A stretch of DNA of 64,000 nucleotides from Cichorium intybus (lineage: Eukaryota; Streptophyta; Magnoliopsida; Asterales; Asteraceae), in assembly GCA_023525715.1 (NCBI GenBank), contig CM042012.1:56602705-56666704 (forward strand), in the 5' to 3' direction. Positions 23,801 through 33,788 of this stretch are shown in pieces. The notes below the pieces were generated by a model that saw only the letters and a program-made list of their open reading frames with translations, was not told the DNA's origin and did not search any database. Both the position numbers and the translations under genes were made by a program. Positions within the stretch are counted from its first letter, which is position 1. Each line of letters opens with the position of its first letter.

Positions 23801-24163
23801 TATGTTACTCAATTACATTCCTTTTGTTTTAAACCTCCCATTAGGTTGATATATTCTCATCATACTTCCTTTATTGTTTTTTTTTCTTCCTTACTTCCTC
23901 ATATTATATTACATATACTTTACAATAATTCATATAACGTATGGGGGTTTTCCCCTTCTATATAGCGCATACCCGTTATCTCTTCTTTAATTCTCTTCAA
24001 TCATACTTTAACATTTCTAGTCGTACTTGGTTTTATTACATACTTATATCAATCATTTGTAAATCAATACTTCCTTCTTCTCTTAGTTATCCCCTACATG
24101 AATCCATTACCAGATTCCCAAGATTCCATCATGATCCGTCCAAACTCAAATACATATCATGTG

Positions 24164-24195
24164 ATTATGATAATACGGGCCCATATTATCATAAT
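24164..24195. other. Perfect hairpin in Del-like interior
   Basis: A 12-bp arm ATTATGATAATA (24164-24175) pairs with TATTATCATAAT (24184-24195) around the 8-base loop CGGGCCCA. The loop contains the palindrome GGGCCC. Function unknown. Confidence 0.6.
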
Positions 24196-24535
24196 AACCT
24201 ATACGTATTTGATTCTGGCGTCCCACTATGTCTCCTGGTTCACTGGTTCAGGTAATCCTTTAACGTCATAAACAGATACTTTTATAAGCGTGAACAATTA
24301 CAGAAATAAACACATAGTTTCCTAGCAGTTAAATATTATCTTAGAATCAGTCGTCAAACCATCGTATGGGTTAACAACCTATCTTAGAATCTTAGGTTCA
24401 AGTGCCTATCTTACGATACATCTTTACACTACCCTTACTTATATGTATACGGTCCTATCTCAAGTCCGTAGTCTCACTTAAATCTCATAAAGTTAAAGCC
24501 TAGGTTCGAGTCTCGACACCTAATTCGTTTAAACC

Positions 24536-24549
24536 TGGCTCTGATACCA
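24536..24549 (-). other. Primer-binding site of Del-like element
   Basis: TGGCTCTGATACCA on the plus strand is TGGTATCAGAGCCA on the minus strand, complementary to initiator tRNA-Met. It starts three bases from the right LTR and fixes the orientation of the element. Confidence 0.92.
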
Positions 24550-24552
24550 AAT

Positions 24553-27469
24553 TGTAACACCCCCATCTTATATACACCTTAATTGGTGTAAAAGTTTACA
24601 AAACACTGTGAATAAAAATTTCGTTCTTTCAAAAAACTTTTCTTTATTTCATTAAATCAAAATTTAAAACCTTTCGTCCCAACCTAAAAAAATAAATATT
24701 AGAAGTATTTGGATAACGTTGGGGGTTAGAAACTCATATCAAAACAACCATAGTAAAGTCTTTAAACGTGGCAAAGATATGTCCCGTATTAATCCAATAT
24801 TTCAATTGAAAATTCGGCATAACCTTTGGATAATATGGACAAATCCATACTGACCCGACTCAGTATAACTATTCAAAACAATACGGGATATAACACCACT
24901 TTATTATACCACCACAAGGGAATTCTATCCATGAGCATAATATCTCCCATTTAGATGTACAACTGTACCGCACTTGGGGATGACTCTATCTTCTGGACAT
25001 CCTTTCTATCTACGTTCCTCATCTCATCTTTCTAAGTCTTTACCTTCTATCGTCTGCTAACAAGCTCTCTGTTCCTGAGTACATAGCATTTTGAAAATAA
25101 TATACGTGAGACATAAAGTCTCGTGAGCAATAGGGGTTTTAGACCCAAAATAATTTTTGTACTTCAAATATTACATTCATTAATACTTTGCATAATTTTC
25201 TTTAATCTTTAATTCTATACGAGCGCACCCGTATTATTTCTTCCCTTGATGGAATGGAACACATCCATCCATCCAAATACCATTTCTTCCCTTGATAGAA
25301 TGGAACACATCCATCCAACCAAATTCACCTAAGACAACTACTTCGAGATGGGAGGTAACATCCAATAGTGTCTTTTGACCTCCCCTCACTAGGGTGAGAT
25401 CCCTGTACGGACGTCTTTCTCATTACATTGGCATGGCTCTTTCATTTCATTAATCACTGCATTTTACATTTATCTTTTATGCATATAATACATACATACA
25501 TATATAACCAATCTTTGCAAAAACAGTTGCATAAAAGCACTTTCAGTTCATAAACCTTTTTTACTCCAAAATACTTTTCATAAAACTTTTTTTGCTATGT
25601 ACCCAAGAAAATCCACATATTACTCACCTTATCTACTTAGAGAAGTCTAACTAGGATTACTCCACTCGATTGTCCCTTCCATTCCATAACTTTACTCCTT
25701 AATTACCTAAGGAGTTCATTAAGATTTTATTAAAACATTTAATTCTTAACAACATGTAAAGACCACTTAACCCCCCCCCCCCCTAATATACTTATTTTTC
25801 ATGTTTTCAAACTATATTAAACATATACCAAAGGTTAAGGGATCAAACTACTCAAATCGGGTCATAATGAGAGTGAGTTGCATGAATTCGAGTCACACAG
25901 GTCGTGTAGGGGTCACACGGGGTTGTGTAAGGCTTCCAAGATGTCCAAACCTACAGCCCCAGGTTACAGGCCTGGTTAGGACAACACGTGTCATGTAAGT
26001 CTCGGCAGACCCCATTTTCATCTCTAGATTTTTGTTCATTTTTTGCAGTTTTAGTCCATTTCTTGGTTCCGTTTGTTTCCAAACTTAACAAAACTTTACC
26101 AGTAGGTTCTATTAACCTTATAACATGTTAAGAACATATGTTTAATACTATTAAGTCTTATATAGTCCATGACTTAATGGTTAAGATCATGGGATGTCAC
26201 AAGAGCTCTAAGGAAGCTCATATGCACATCAACTCAACTTTTAAAGTCTAGTTTTGTCCATTTTCTATCCATACACTTATATAACCAATGGATGACTTAA
26301 TTTAAGGTTTTACAACCCCAAAACGTATCTTAAATCATTACCAAACTCATAACTTCACTGATTAAGTCCTATGGGTTTCATCCATGGAATCACCAATGCC
26401 ATTCCACCCAACAAATTCCAGCTTTTATTCAACTTCCATTTTATTAATTAAAATTCTTAGGAAACAACTTCCAATGGTTTCTTCATACATATACATCATT
26501 TATGACTCTTTCTAACCGATTCTTTATGTCAAAGTAACACTTTGATCATAAACCCCAAATTTCTAGGGTTCATAAGAATCAAAATCATCAATTCATGATT
26601 CCAAACCATTCATATGTTGGATAATGATCATGAGATGACTACAAGCACAATTTAAACACTTGGGATCACTAGGAACAACCTTCCCCTGGAAATCAATAAT
26701 CGGTTCATACCCACAAGCCACCCAAAAATGGGTTTTATAGGTAGAATTAAGTGAATTCTTACCTTAGATTGTTGAAACACTTCATAAATTAGCTAGAGCA
26801 TCATGATTCTTCAAGAAATCATGAAGAAATTGCCCCAATCTTCCTCCCATCTGCTGCTCCCATTCACAATGAGTGATAATGTTGATATTTTTCCTATTTA
26901 TACTACCATACTTTCCCAGAATGACAATTTGGTCCTTCAAACTTCTTACTTTTGACTTTAGGCACAAAACTTACTTAAATTCTGGAAACTTCTAAGTTTT
27001 ATAGTTTCGCCCCATTTATAAACTTATTTTGCACATTAAGAACATTCTAACACATAAAAATCTTTTTATGAGGTTAAATATTTCAAAATGACGAAAATAC
27101 CCTTTGTGGTCATTTTGCAGTTTTCACTGACTTTTATATTTTCGGTATTCATACTTCATACTTATAACTATAATATAGTTCATATACTTCATCCTTAATG
27201 AAAATATGATTATTTTCGTTTTATAATAGTAACTGAAAATTACCAAAATACCCTTTTTGCTCAAACTATGAATAATTACTTATTAATTATTCCTTCACTT
27301 CCTACTTTCCATTTGGACGTATCTTTGGGTCGAATTTCCATATTTTCACATTTCTTGACCATTTTGTCCTTTTGTGTACATTTTAAGTAAACTGGACATC
27401 TAGCCTCTTAACATCGAAATTCTTAGTTTTAAATCCTTATTACATATACTAAAATTTTAGGTTGTTACA
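24553..27469 (-). repeat. 5' LTR of Del/Tekay-like element
   Basis: It matches the left LTR over its full length. It contains a run of C at about 25771-25783 that is longer than in the left copy (about 19159-19167). Visible substitutions suggest several per cent divergence, so this insertion is older than the element at 661-8195. Confidence 0.9.
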
Positions 27470-27474
27470 TTTCG

Positions 27475-29401
27475 CCCTTTTCTATTTCTTCTTCCGCTTT
27501 ATACCAGCTATAACTGGTTGTTCCTCCTTTTGAACATCACCTTCATCCTAAGTTTGGTCACCTTCCTCAATCTTATTTTCACTTTGTTTTCCTATCAAAT
27601 CCTCTTCCGTGACCTTTCTCCATTCTGTCTCGATAGCATTAACATGCTCCTTACCGGGCATCTACGTATGATTTGGGTTCATCTCCATGCTGATTGGGAG
27701 TTTTCCACTGTCTCTTTTTCGTTGATCCTTAGCCATTTGAGCTATCTGCCTTTCCGTATTTGCAATAGCTTTAACATTCGCTTGTGTCTGCTGCTGACTG
27801 GCATTCACAAGATCATACATCTTGGCTATCATATTCTCCTGACTCTCCGGGGCATTGTTGCTAGCATTGATTGGCCCCTTATTGCTGTTGTTACTCCCCC
27901 TGGGACCACTGTTATTCGTGGCCTGAAAATGTCTGGGTTGATTAGAAAGCTGTCTTTGATAGTTGCATTTCCTGTTGTTGTTGTAATTCTGGGTTCCTTA
28001 GTTATAGGGTCTATAAGATCGTGCATTGTTGTTATTATATTGTCCTTGACCTTGCCCATAGACTTGATTGACTTATTGGGGCCTTTGCCCTTGCTGGTTG
28101 CCTTGATAATGATTATGCGGACCATTCATAGTCGCCATTAACCTATCAAACTTCCTGTTCAGGTCTCCTATTTCTTTCTTAACTTCCTTTTTCCAATCGG
28201 CATCTGCACCTACTGCCGCTGCTGTACTCACTGGTTTCCTTGTAGAAAAGTTTGATTTCGAACCGTTGCTTAATTGCTCTAAGAATCGTTAGGCATCATC
28301 TGGTTCCTGCATCATTATTGTTCCGCTGGATGAAGCATTAATCATTGCTTGATTTGTCAGGTCCGCCCCGTCAAAGAATATCTTCACAAGCTGCCATCGT
28401 GGCACGTTATGATGTGGGCAAGATTGCATCAATTCCTTTAATCGCTCGAATGCATCATGGAATACCTCTCCCGATTTCTGCTGGATGTCCTGAATGGCTC
28501 TCCTAATTTACGTGGTCTTGCTGGCCGTGTGAATTCTTGAAGAAATTTCGCTTTCAATTGCTCCCAAGTAGTAATACTATTAGGTTGTAATGAGGTAAAC
28601 CAATACTTGGCCTTATCCTTTAAAGTAAAGGGAAATAATCTCAACCTGAAAATATTCCTATTTGTATTCCTATGAGTGTTAGCATTAGCTATGGCGAGAA
28701 ACTCATAAAGATGATTGTAAGGATCATCTTGCTTATATCCTCAAAAATTCAGGTAAAATGCCTAGCAGTTGTGGCCTTATATTTACTTGATTATCAACAT
28801 TTTCAGGAAAATAAATGGGCGAAGCATCATCATACTCCCTGGGTTGGAAATGTGATGCAACCAACTGCCCCATCGGTTGAGCAAAATACAGAGGTGGAAC
28901 GAAATTACCGTTATATAACTCATTGTTATAAAGCTGGAGCCCCTATGGTTGATGCTGATGTTGATATCTCCTCGGAGGTCCCCGACCTCGGTTCCATTGC
29001 TGTTGTTGCTGGACTGGATGAGTTGGCATCCATCCTTCGTCTTCCTCGTGGTAGACTGGATCTACCTCCTGGTACTGGTACTGTGGTTGTTGAGGTTGCA
29101 TTTGAGGTTGGGTTTGGGTTTGTGGTGGTAGAGGTTGAAATGGTGGCTGTGGTTTGTAAACAGGTGGTTGTTTTGGTAATGGTTGTAAAGGTTGTGGTTG
29201 AGAAACCGGTACCTGCTGTCGTGGATGTGGGGTGCCATCTCCGGTCGGCGCTCCCCAAGCCATCGCAGTAGATACGGGATTTTCTAAAGGGTTTGTAACA
29301 GGTTGACCTAAAGGTTGGACCAAAGGCTGAGTGCATGATGTTATTGGTGCAGGGGCTGAAACTGCACCACCACTAGCACTAGTGCTACCTATGGTATACA
29401 T
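27475..29401 (-). pseudogene. Athila-like gag, frameshifted
   Basis: The start is an ATG at 29401 about 120 bp inside the primer-binding site. The first 150 codons (29401-28943) are Pro/Gln-rich and begin MYTIGSTSASGG. The core retrotransposon gag domain lies at 28644-28438 with RLFPFTLKDKAKYWF and ITTWEQLKAKFLQEF, as in Athila/Tat gag. The C-terminal part (about 28140-27480) has Asn/Gln-rich sequence and a NTERQIAQMAKDQ helix. At least two frameshifts and several stops interrupt it. The ORF would run on into the protease at 17933 if the Del-type insertion were absent. Confidence 0.75.
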
Positions 29402-29520
29402 ACACTAGTGCAAAACGACCTTCAAAACTAAAACTCAAACTACTAACTAAACTAAATGACCAAAACTAAATCAAAAATCAGAAATAACCCTATTGATCTT
29501 CTATCCTAAGCGCACAACTC

Positions 29521-29537
29521 CCCGGCAACGACACCAA
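29521..29537 (-). other. Primer-binding site of Athila-like element
   Basis: On the minus strand it reads TGGTGTCGTTGCCGGGG. The family's usual tRNA-Asp-type site is TGGCGCCGTTGCCGGGG, so there are two differences. It lies four bases from the end of the right LTR. Confidence 0.75.
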
Positions 29538-29541
29538 AATT

Positions 29542-31025
29542 TGACACGCCTAGGTCGTTATGCGTGCAAAAATAGAAAATTTAACCTCACCAACTAACTA
29601 GTATAGCAGTAGCAAGGGTCGATCCGCAGGAGTTTGGTGGTCAAGATAGAACGATAGTATACCAACTGTAGTGTCACATTACAGCCAGCGGGTCTATTTC
29701 TACTTTCCCAAAAACCAATAAAAACAATACCAAAACAATTGCTAAAAACCAAATCAAACATAAACCAAACTAAACTAAACCAAATTCTAAACTAAAGTTA
29801 CTTACTGCAATCAGAAACTAAATCTAGAATTCAGAAGCAAACAATCAAACCAAACACAACAAACAAGCATCCAAACATCAATAATACCGAAAAGCTATGC
29901 AGTTATCTCGGCCATAAACCTTATAGCGGTCACCTAGTGAGATTCGATTTAGCGTTTATCGCGATGGTATAGCGGTGGTATAGCGGGGGGTTTTTTTGTT
30001 ACTTTTAGACTATTAATACTACGTAGAATTAATATCACAAAAAGTTGCATAAATATCACATAAAACATAGATAGTATTCTAATATGAAAAGTGTCAACGT
30101 GCCTCGGCAAATCTGTATAACGATCCCGCGCAATATCGTTATATCGGGCTCCTAAATCTCCTAAATCTCGGCAAATCTCGGTTAAATCTCGGACATTACT
30201 GCTATCTCGGTCAAATCTCGGACAATATCGCTATCTCGGGCTCCTAAATCTCGGCAAATCTCGGACATTATCGGCGAGATTCTCGCTGGCGAGATTACTG
30301 ACCGAGATTTTGATTTCTATCTCGGCCTAACCCCGCGAAACGCTATCTCGGCGCTATCTCGGCGAGATCTCGCGCGATTGACTGCATAGCCGAAAAGTGC
30401 AAATAAACATCAAACCAAATGATTACATGAATTAAAAACCAATTCCAGAGAACAAAGGTACTGAAATCTGAAAATAATAAATCTAAACTACTGCTAATGA
30501 CCAATTCAATCCAGAAACACTAGAATTGCAACTAAACTAAACTAATGATTATTAAACTAAAAGTGAAAACATAAAAGAATACCAAATGTGGTGCTGAAAT
30601 CTGAATCCTTGAGTCAAAGAAGCCTAAAGTCCACCTTACGTGTCGTTCTTCGCCTCCTGATTTCGACCTAATGACCTCTATTTATAGTTGAGAAATCTGA
30701 AAACCCGCGGCGCGCAGGACTTGGATCCGCAACACGCGTAGTGTCTTATCCCTCGTTTTTCGCAGTTTGAACCATCAACACACTGCCTCATCGTTGACTA
30801 TGCACGACGCTCGTATCTCCTTTCCGAGACGCATGTACAACTTCGACTGAATTGACTTTTATCCAAACTTCTTTCATTTCGTTCATGTTTAGTCTCTGTT
30901 TTTATTTTTTTCTTGCACACAAGTCCTAGCACAAAAGTGAGTAATACCATAGTATATACTATATAAATTCACCAAAAATAGGGCCTAACAACGACTAAAA
31001 TACTTGATACTGATAGACGTTGTCA
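29542..31025 (-). repeat. 5' LTR of Athila-like element, with MITE insertion
   Basis: Without the 495-bp MITE and its 8-bp duplication, the LTR is about 981 bp, against 984 bp for the other copy. The TATA box (30678-30687, minus) and the CGCG quartet (30704-30839) are present. A run of 28 C starts 15 bases beyond its end. Confidence 0.88.
29895..30389. mobile_element. hAT-like MITE, 495 bp
   Basis: The terminal inverted repeats are CTATGCAGT at the start and ACTGCATAG at the end. It is flanked by a perfect 8-bp target duplication CCGAAAAG (29887-29894 and 30390-30397). The empty site survives in the other LTR of the host element at about 13010-13020, which proves insertion. Internally it has many ATCTCGG and TATAGCGG repeats and no ORF. 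An 8-bp duplication is typical of hAT transposons; the family assignment otherwise rests on that alone. Confidence 0.88.
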
Positions 31026-31039
31026 AGTACGTTAACAAA

Positions 31040-31067
31040 CCCCCCCCCCCCCCCCCCCCCCCCCCCC
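31040..31067. repeat. Run of 28 C
   Basis: An uninterrupted poly-C tract just outside the Athila-like LTR. The minus strand is a G-run able to form a G-quadruplex. Length in an assembly is uncertain for such a run. Confidence 0.9.
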
Positions 31068-31706
31068 GATTGGGGTTTTAATATCATCGAATTAGTGATT
31101 TAAACAAAACCAAACATTGGTTCCCTCTCATGGCCACCTAGGGGTCAGATGGATTTTTCCCGACGAGTTTTCACGTAAAATTTTCAGGCAATCTTTTGTG
31201 TGCCATATATTATCTTTTTGAAATTTGATTTTGTTTCCAGATTTTGTCTATTAAATTTACGAAGCCCATTAATGGGTTCTATAATAATCTTTGGCAAAAC
31301 ATTATAGTTTTTATATTTTTATTAAATGCATATTATATGATTCTATGTTTTATATTGTTATAAAAATAAAAAAGCGTAAATTATTTTTCTTAAAATTGGT
31401 TTATTTGAAAAATAGGTAAACTTATAATAAGTTTTAGATTTTAAATTTCGGTTTTAAAATTCTATTTATCGAGAACACAATGTGTTCTAAACTTGTTTAA
31501 TTAGAACACTCATTTTGTATGTGTACAATTTATGCGTAAAGCTGATTTTTCCAAAATATTGATACTCTTTTACTTTTGTAATCGCCGAAATTGTACGTCG
31601 AACCTTCTTGTTCTCGGCGTATTATACAAAATAAACAACATTTCGAATTTAAATATAGTCATCCAATATTACTATATAATGAATTAGAAGGGGATTCTAG
31701 AAGGTT
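31068..31706. other. AT-rich stretch, no gene seen
   Basis: No ORF or known repeat was recognised. It is bounded by a C-run on the left and a G-run on the right. Confidence 0.5.
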
Positions 31707-31732
31707 GGGGGGGGGGGGGGGGGGGAGGGGGG
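31707..31732. repeat. Run of 19 G, A, 6 G
   Basis: A poly-G tract interrupted by a single A, about 640 bp downstream of the poly-C run and complementary to it. G-quadruplex potential on the plus strand. Confidence 0.9.
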
Positions 31733-31739
31733 TTTCCGG

Positions 31740-31957
31740 TTTTTAAGCGGGATGGGTTTCTTTCACGAATGATATTCCACCAGGTTTCATATTCGATTCT
31801 TCTCCCCATCCGCCACCTCCTGTCTGTCTGCTTCATCATCAACCGTGTCTATAGAAGTCAAAGAGGTTGAAGAACGCATAAACACACATCGTGACACGCC
31901 ACCATCGTCTGCCGCGAAGGGAAACGAGGCTAGGGTTTGATTTCAATATTAACAAAG
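31740..31957 (+). other. Possible 5' leader or gene remnant
   Basis: The stretch is more GC-rich and complex than its surroundings, with CT-rich segments (TTCTCCCCATCCGCCACCTC) and GCTAGGGTTTGATTTC, a style common in plant 5' untranslated exons. It ends in AACAAAG|GTACTG, which could be a splice donor. No downstream coding exon is recognised before 33788. It may be a decayed leader or captured fragment. Confidence 0.25.
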
Positions 31958-32159
31958 GTACTGTTTGATTTATGTATGATTTGGTTTTCACCTGCTCTAA
32001 TATCCGGTGTCGCCTTCTACAATTTGATCTCGATCGTTTTCACTTTTAGTGATCGCGTTTTCACTTGTTTAGAACAACTTGAAGGTACAATTTTATGCAT
32101 GGTAAACAGTAGCCTTAATGTAAACCGAAGAGGAATGTTACACCATGGTAAGACCTAAG

Positions 32160-32800
32160 CCAAAATTCTCATGTTCCAGATTGGATGAATTGACCGATAA
32201 CATACTAAGACCTAAGCGTGAGACAATGATATGAATAAACATGTCAATTGCACACCAACGTTTGTCTATAGTCTCATAAAACTACAGGAGTTACATAGGG
32301 ATACAATTTGTACCTGATACATATTACTTAAAGTTAGTGTCGTGTGTATCATCAATGAAGCACGACAATAATCTTTAATGCACATATTAGCCTTAATTAA
32401 AATAAATTATTGGTAAAACATAAGGATGAACAATTTATAATGGGTAAATATTGAAAATACTAAAATAGAACTTCTATTTCTTTTGTCAATGTTTAACAAA
32501 TCCATAAATGAATTGTTACTATGTTGGTCGTTGGAGAACGAGAAAGTAAATGGTTCTAACTTTGTTAATTAGTATCATGCTTCGAGGATTTTATTCGGGC
32601 GCGAAAACAAGTTACATATTCTTGAAAAACTATTCCTTTACTACCATTTGAAAATAACCTGATCACTAACATAAATCTTCGCTCAAAATGTAGGATAAGC
32701 AACATGAAATTTCAACCTTTATGGTTTCTAGATTAATACCTAAACACCTTTTTATAGAAATTTAAATAGTATGAACTAATTGGTATTATCAACGAGAAGA
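32160..32800. other. Unannotated AT-rich stretch
   Basis: No ORF, repeat or domain was recognised. Confidence 0.45.
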
Positions 32801-33077
32801 AGAAAGTGTCCCAGCAGGTAAATATATGGGTCGGTATTTCGTCAGTAAAGTGAAAAATATACCGGTCAACCTAATTGGGTCGGTATTCCGTCGGTGATTA
32901 CTGAAGCAAGTATACACTCGGTATTCTGTCACCAAAACCGTCGATATTCGGTCGATATAATCTACCACCATCTATTTTTTTCCCTCCCCAATTCCGCGGG
33001 TAATCATCAGTAACGGCGAATGCTTAACGTATACCGACGGAAACCTCCGTTAGTGATACCCTAGCATTCTCGTAGTG
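32800..33077 (-). mobile_element. Terminal part of a CACTA (En/Spm) transposon
   Basis: The right edge reads, on the minus strand, CACTACGAGAATGC, the CACTA terminal signature. Inside it are several sub-terminal copies of GTCGGTATT / CCGTCGG in both orientations (32830-33050), the usual transposase-binding pattern. The partner terminus was not found upstream in this window, so this is a truncated end or the other end is too decayed to see by eye. Confidence 0.65.
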
Positions 33078-33788
33078 AATGAAAATTATAATATCTTTCA
33101 TTGTTTTTGAATTTTTAACTATATAATTTGATTAAATAACACCAACATGAAATATAATATGTGCTTGAAATAAAAACTAAATGAGAAGGTTTTATAAAAC
33201 ATGTCCACGAGATCATGATGTATGTTTAATTACTAAAAATTCTGTCAAAAAATATTATGTATTTTGAAGAAAGTTTTTAAATTTAGTTTTTATTATTTGA
33301 CATGACTAGGTTGAAAGGCGTCGTTGCCGCCGACAACGATTCCACCTCAGCGATGACCACCCATGGCGGCTGATTTTCTCTACAAGCCCTCAGTGGGGGT
33401 GGTAGCCGCAAAGAGAAAAGGGAGAAGACAGGAGAGATGGCGGCTGATTTCGTCTACGCTCCTTCATCGATGAATTTCAATGCCGGCATCACGGAACGGT
33501 GATACCGGCGGCATCAAAGCGCCGCGTGAATGCCGATGGGGATTTTTGTCACGATACCATATAGCCTAATACACTATGTATTGCTTGGATAAATGCTACT
33601 TACAAATCCAGGAAACAACATGCAGAAGATAATTAAGAACAAATAGGCGAGCCATATAGGGTCATACTTAACAACTCGATCCCATAATACAATTATCAAG
33701 ATTTGCATTATTTTTCAATGAATTCAAATAAAAGTTATGTATATATATGGTCTCGACAAGTATATATTTATGGTGAATTTTTAAGCAG
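33078..33788. other. Spacer with a GC-rich patch
   Basis: 33078-33290 is AT-rich. 33296-33560 is GC-rich with a repeated phrase ATGGCGGCTGATTT (about 33363 and 33437) and GGCATCACGGAACGGTGATACC-like inverted segments, without a sustained ORF. It may be a captured or decayed gene fragment. The rest up to the protease gene is AT-rich 3' flank. Confidence 0.35.

Larger units (their letters stand above)
20855..24552 (-). other. Interior of Del-like element, no coding capacity
   Basis: The minus-strand purine tract AAGGGGTAGATAGT (about 20855-20870) abuts the 3' LTR. The rest of the plus strand is strongly T- and C-rich and poor in G. Loosely repeated modules contain AGGCTAT(A/G)(T/A)GCC or TCTTAAGG near 22600, 22675, 22750 and 22815. 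No protease, RT or integrase motif was found. The primer-binding site is at 24536-24549. Confidence 0.6.
17939..27469 (-). mobile_element. Del/Tekay-like Ty3 LTR element with non-coding interior
   Basis: LTRs of about 2.9 kb (17939-20854 and 24553-27469) start TGTAACACCCCC and end GTTGTTACA. They are flanked by exact target duplications TTTCG at 17934-17938 and 27470-27474. The minus orientation is shown by a Met-type primer-binding site next to the right LTR (24536-24549) and a purine tract next to the left LTR. The TGTAACACCCC terminus and a 'CCGGGGACAGAATCC' tail before the purine tract match those of chromodomain Ty3 elements, such as the one at 55517-63576. The 3.7-kb interior has no recognisable gag or pol. 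Confidence 0.88.
12654..31025 (-). mobile_element. Athila-like Ty3 LTR retrotransposon, internally deleted and invaded
   Basis: LTRs starting TGACA(T/C)GCCTAGG and ending GTTGTCA lie at 12654-13637 and 29542-31025. The element runs on the minus strand: a tRNA-Asp-like primer-binding site abuts the right LTR, gag follows, then protease, then an ATHILA ORF-1 fossil near the left LTR. After removal of the Del-type insertion (17939-27469) the interior is only about 6.4 kb, and no RT, RNase H or integrase is recognisable between protease and ORF-1. No convincing target duplication is seen (GGTAA against AGTAC). Confidence 0.85.

Noticed and set aside
23529..24255. Overlapping plus-strand frames of 60-100 codons in the Del-like interior
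   Set aside because: Low-complexity hydrophobic translations of T/C-rich DNA, not matching any domain; the element is oriented minus.
27518..28141. 207-codon plus-strand frame
   Set aside because: Antisense of the Athila-like gag C-terminus; hydrophobic only because the sense strand is Asn/Gln/Lys-rich.
28672..29271. 199-codon plus-strand frame rich in Val
   Set aside because: Antisense of the Pro/Gln/Thr-rich gag head on the minus strand.
12654..31030. Target-site duplication for the Athila-like element
   Set aside because: The flanking pentamers GGTAA and AGTAC match at only three positions, so no duplication is claimed.
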